Positions 6,401-8,232 of a DNA stretch of 8,232 nt are shown in pieces (positions within the stretch are counted from its first letter, which is position 1; each line of letters begins with the position of its first letter). The notes under the pieces were generated by a model. That model was not told the origin of the DNA. It made no database searches and saw only the letters and a list, made by a program, of their open reading frames with translations. Both the position numbers and the translations under genes were made by a program. Source of the stretch: Petrotoga sp. UBA5851 (GTDB lineage: Bacteria > Thermotogota > Thermotogae > Petrotogales > Petrotogaceae); contig DJGH01000022.1 in NCBI GenBank assembly GCA_002431635.1, positions 72,222-80,453 on the forward strand, in the 5' to 3' direction.

Positions 6401-7093
6401 TTGAGACTTGATAAGTATATATGCGATTCTTTGTCGATAAGCAGGAGTGAGTGTAAAAAAGCAATTTCAGGAAAAAAAGTTAAAATCAATGGAACAGTTA
6501 TAACGTCCCCAGACTATAAGATTGACGCATGTGATGTGGTTATATTCGGGGAAAAAGTTGTTTCTGCTTGGGAGGATGTTTATATAGTCCTTTACAAACC
6601 CAGAAGTTATATCTGTGACCGTGATTCTGTAAAGTATCCATCGGTTTTTTCACTTATAAAAGAAAAAACACGGAAGGATCTTTCAGTTGCAGGAAGACTT
6701 GACGTAGACGTTCATGGACTTGTAATTCTTTCCACTGACGGAGAGATGGTTCATAAAATAATATCTCCCAGGAAGAATGTGTATAAAAAGTATGAGGCTC
6801 AGTTCTCTGGCAGTTTAACTCAGAAGGCTCTTGAAATGCTCAGAAATGGAGTGGAATTTGAAGACTTCACATCTAAACCCGCTCTTATTACCCTGCTTTC
6901 AGATAATCTTATGCAGATGGAGATAAGTGAAGGAAAGTACCATCAGGTAAAGAGAATGATGGCTGCTGCCGGTCTATCGCTGCTCGATCTGAAAAGAACA
7001 GCTATTGGAGGAATTACTCTAGGAAAGCTTCTTCCAGGAGAGTATGAATATATTACAAAACAGGAGATTTACGATAAATTGCTATATAAATAA
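6401..7093 (+). CDS. rsuA: RsuA/RluB-family pseudouridine synthase (probably 16S rRNA U516)
   Basis: The enzyme converts a specific uridine in ribosomal RNA to pseudouridine; RsuA itself modifies U516 of 16S rRNA during 30S assembly. The 230-residue protein has an N-terminal S4 RNA-binding domain (about 1-48: MRLDKYI, then ISRSECKKAI and VKINGTVI). A catalytic domain follows, with YKPRSYICDRDS (65-76) and the catalytic Asp101 in AGRLDVDVHG (97-106). The C-terminal motif EGKYHQVKRMMAAAG (177-191) is characteristic of the RsuA/RluB/E/F group. Its length and the short ICDRD...YPSVFSLI segment look more like RsuA than the longer RluB. The Thr/Ser that usually follows the second Asp of the catalytic loop is Val104. 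Family confidence is high; the exact target uridine is inferred. It abuts the ABC ATPase gene and is followed after 14 nt by the ABC-F gene. Confidence 0.9.
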   Translation: MRLDKYICDSLSISRSECKKAISGKKVKINGTVITSPDYKIDACDVVIFGEKVVSAWEDVYIVLYKPRSYICDRDSVKYPSVFSLIKEKTRKDLSVAGRLDVDVHGLVILSTDGEMVHKIISPRKNVYKKYEAQFSGSLTQKALEMLRNGVEFEDFTSKPALITLLSDNLMQMEISEGKYHQVKRMMAAAGLSLLDLKRTAIGGITLGKLLPGEYEYITKQEIYDKLLYK

Positions 7094-7107
7094 GGAGTTG
7101 ATTTAAA

Positions 7108-8232
7108 ATGCTGGTCAGACTCGATAATGTTTCGCACAACTTCAGCAGTCAGGATCTTTTCTTTGACGTTGATCTGACTGTATATGAAGGCGACCGCATA
7201 GCCCTGATCGGGCAGAATGGTTCGGGAAAAACCACCCTTTTTAACATAATTTCAGGAGAGGTTGAACCTATAGAAGGTAATGTTATACGTAACAACAGTT
7301 TAAATATCCGTTTTTTGAAGCAGTTCAGGGCAGATAATGCTGCCGAAAACCTGGTTCAGTTTCTTAGAGCAAGTATTGTTGAAGAAATAGACGATATAGT
7401 TATAAATAAGTCTATACGTTCGATTCTCATTGGATTGGGTTTTGAAGAAGCCCAATGGGAAAGACCGGTTTCAACCTTGAGCGGAGGGGAGCTCACACGG
7501 CTTGCATTAGGAAGAACTCTTGTAGGCTTGAACAATAATATGGATAATTTTATGGTTGAGAAAAAAATTCCCTTGCTCCTTCTTGATGAACCTACCAATC
7601 ATCTTGATTTATACTCTATAAAATGGCTTATTTCTTATCTAAGAACTTTGAGAGTGACTATGATTACCATATCGCATGACAGAAACTTTATAAAAGAGCT
7701 TTCTAATAAGTTTTGGGAAATAAACAACTATAAAGTCTGGGATTTTTCGGGTGATTATGAAACATATATGAATCAACGCGAAAATCTTCTTCTTTCTATA
7801 CAGGCCAGAAAAAAGAATCTTGAACGTGAAATGGAACGGTTGGAGAGGATGATAGACCGTTACAGAAAATGGGCAACTGAGAAGATGGTAAGACAGGCAA
7901 TAATCCGTGAAAGGTCTCTTGAAAAGCTCAAAAAGGAGTATCAGGAAATAGAATCAATGCAGGAATTAAAATCAATAAAGATAAAGATACCCGAACCCGA
8001 AAAAACGGGATATGTTGTTCTAAGAGTTGAAAAGCTTAGTTTCGCATATGAAGAAAACTCCATTCTTCAAAGCATATCTTTTGAAGTCGGCGAAGGTCAG
8101 AAGATTTCTGTTATAGGCAAGAACGGCTGTGGAAAAACTACCCTTCTTAACATACTTCTTGGTAAGCTCGGACAAAGCTCTGGCACATATCAATGGGGCC
8201 ACAATATTAAGATCGGGTATCTCGACCAGGTA
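7108..8232 (+). CDS. ABC-F family ATPase (ribosome-associated translation factor), partial at 3' end
   Basis: ABC-F proteins carry two ABC domains and no membrane part; they bind the ribosomal E site, where the interdomain linker reaches the P-site tRNA, and relieve stalling or protect from antibiotics. I translated the open frame to the window edge: 375 residues without a stop. Domain 1 has Walker A GQNGSGKTT (35-43), Q-loop Gln72, signature LSGGE (124-128), Walker B LLLLDEPTNHLD (156-167) and ISHDR (188-192). The linker (about 212-300) contains DFSGDYETYMNQRE (212-225) and a long charged coiled coil rich in Arg, Lys and Glu. Domain 2 begins near 302 with Walker A GKNGCGKTT (337-345) and Q-loop GYLDQ (370-374). 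The rest of domain 2 is beyond the window. About 12 extra residues lie between the signature and Walker B of domain 1. The ATG has AAGGAG (7092-7097) 10 bases upstream, overlapping the rsuA stop. Whether it is a housekeeping or a resistance-type ABC-F cannot be told. Confidence 0.94.
   Translation, partial: MLVRLDNVSHNFSSQDLFFDVDLTVYEGDRIALIGQNGSGKTTLFNIISGEVEPIEGNVIRNNSLNIRFLKQFRADNAAENLVQFLRASIVEEIDDIVINKSIRSILIGLGFEEAQWERPVSTLSGGELTRLALGRTLVGLNNNMDNFMVEKKIPLLLLDEPTNHLDLYSIKWLISYLRTLRVTMITISHDRNFIKELSNKFWEINNYKVWDFSGDYETYMNQRENLLLSIQARKKNLEREMERLERMIDRYRKWATEKMVRQAIIRERSLEKLKKEYQEIESMQELKSIKIKIPEPEKTGYVVLRVEKLSFAYEENSILQSISFEVGEGQKISVIGKNGCGKTTLLNILLGKLGQSSGTYQWGHNIKIGYLDQV

Overview
The window is a compact, AT-rich bacterial chromosomal segment with all seven genes on the + strand. 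It opens with a short non-coding leader (1-97) carrying a promoter-like sequence. It then runs without a real intergenic gap through clpC, radA, disA, smpB, an ABC-2-type ATPase gene, an rsuA-like pseudouridine synthase gene and the first 375 codons of an ABC-F gene cut by the window edge. Neighbours overlap by 4 nt (clpC/radA, radA/disA, disA/smpB), abut exactly (ABC ATPase/rsuA) or are 9-14 nt apart. This looks like one long, translationally coupled operon.

The clpC-radA-disA order is known from Bacillota and Thermotogota. Diadenylate cyclase DisA, strong AGGAGG-type ribosome binding sites, frequent ATA and AGA/AGG codons, and TTG starts all fit such an organism (a clostridium-like or Thermotogota-like low-GC bacterium). 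The exact lineage cannot be fixed from the sequence alone. No ctsR, mcsA or mcsB gene, and no recognisable CtsR or CIRCE operator, is visible in the 97 nt upstream of clpC.

Functionally the operon joins protein quality control (ClpC unfoldase), recombinational repair (RadA) and c-di-AMP signalling linked to DNA integrity (DisA) with three ribosome-directed functions: rescue of stalled ribosomes (SmpB), 16S rRNA pseudouridylation (RsuA family) and an ABC-F translation factor. An ABC-2-type ATPase without an adjacent permease sits among them.

I see no mobile element, CRISPR array, RNA gene, phage or defence gene, and no evidence of a wholly new system. The points worth a second look are local: a ClpC middle domain that has lost the residues used for resting-state contacts in Firmicute ClpC, a Met in place of Thr in the DisA GTRHR motif, a perfect 10-bp GC-rich hairpin inside radA, non-canonical Q-loop and signature residues in the orphan ABC ATPase, and an insertion of about 12 residues before Walker B in the ABC-F protein. 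Comparisons with family sequences are from memory, not from a search.
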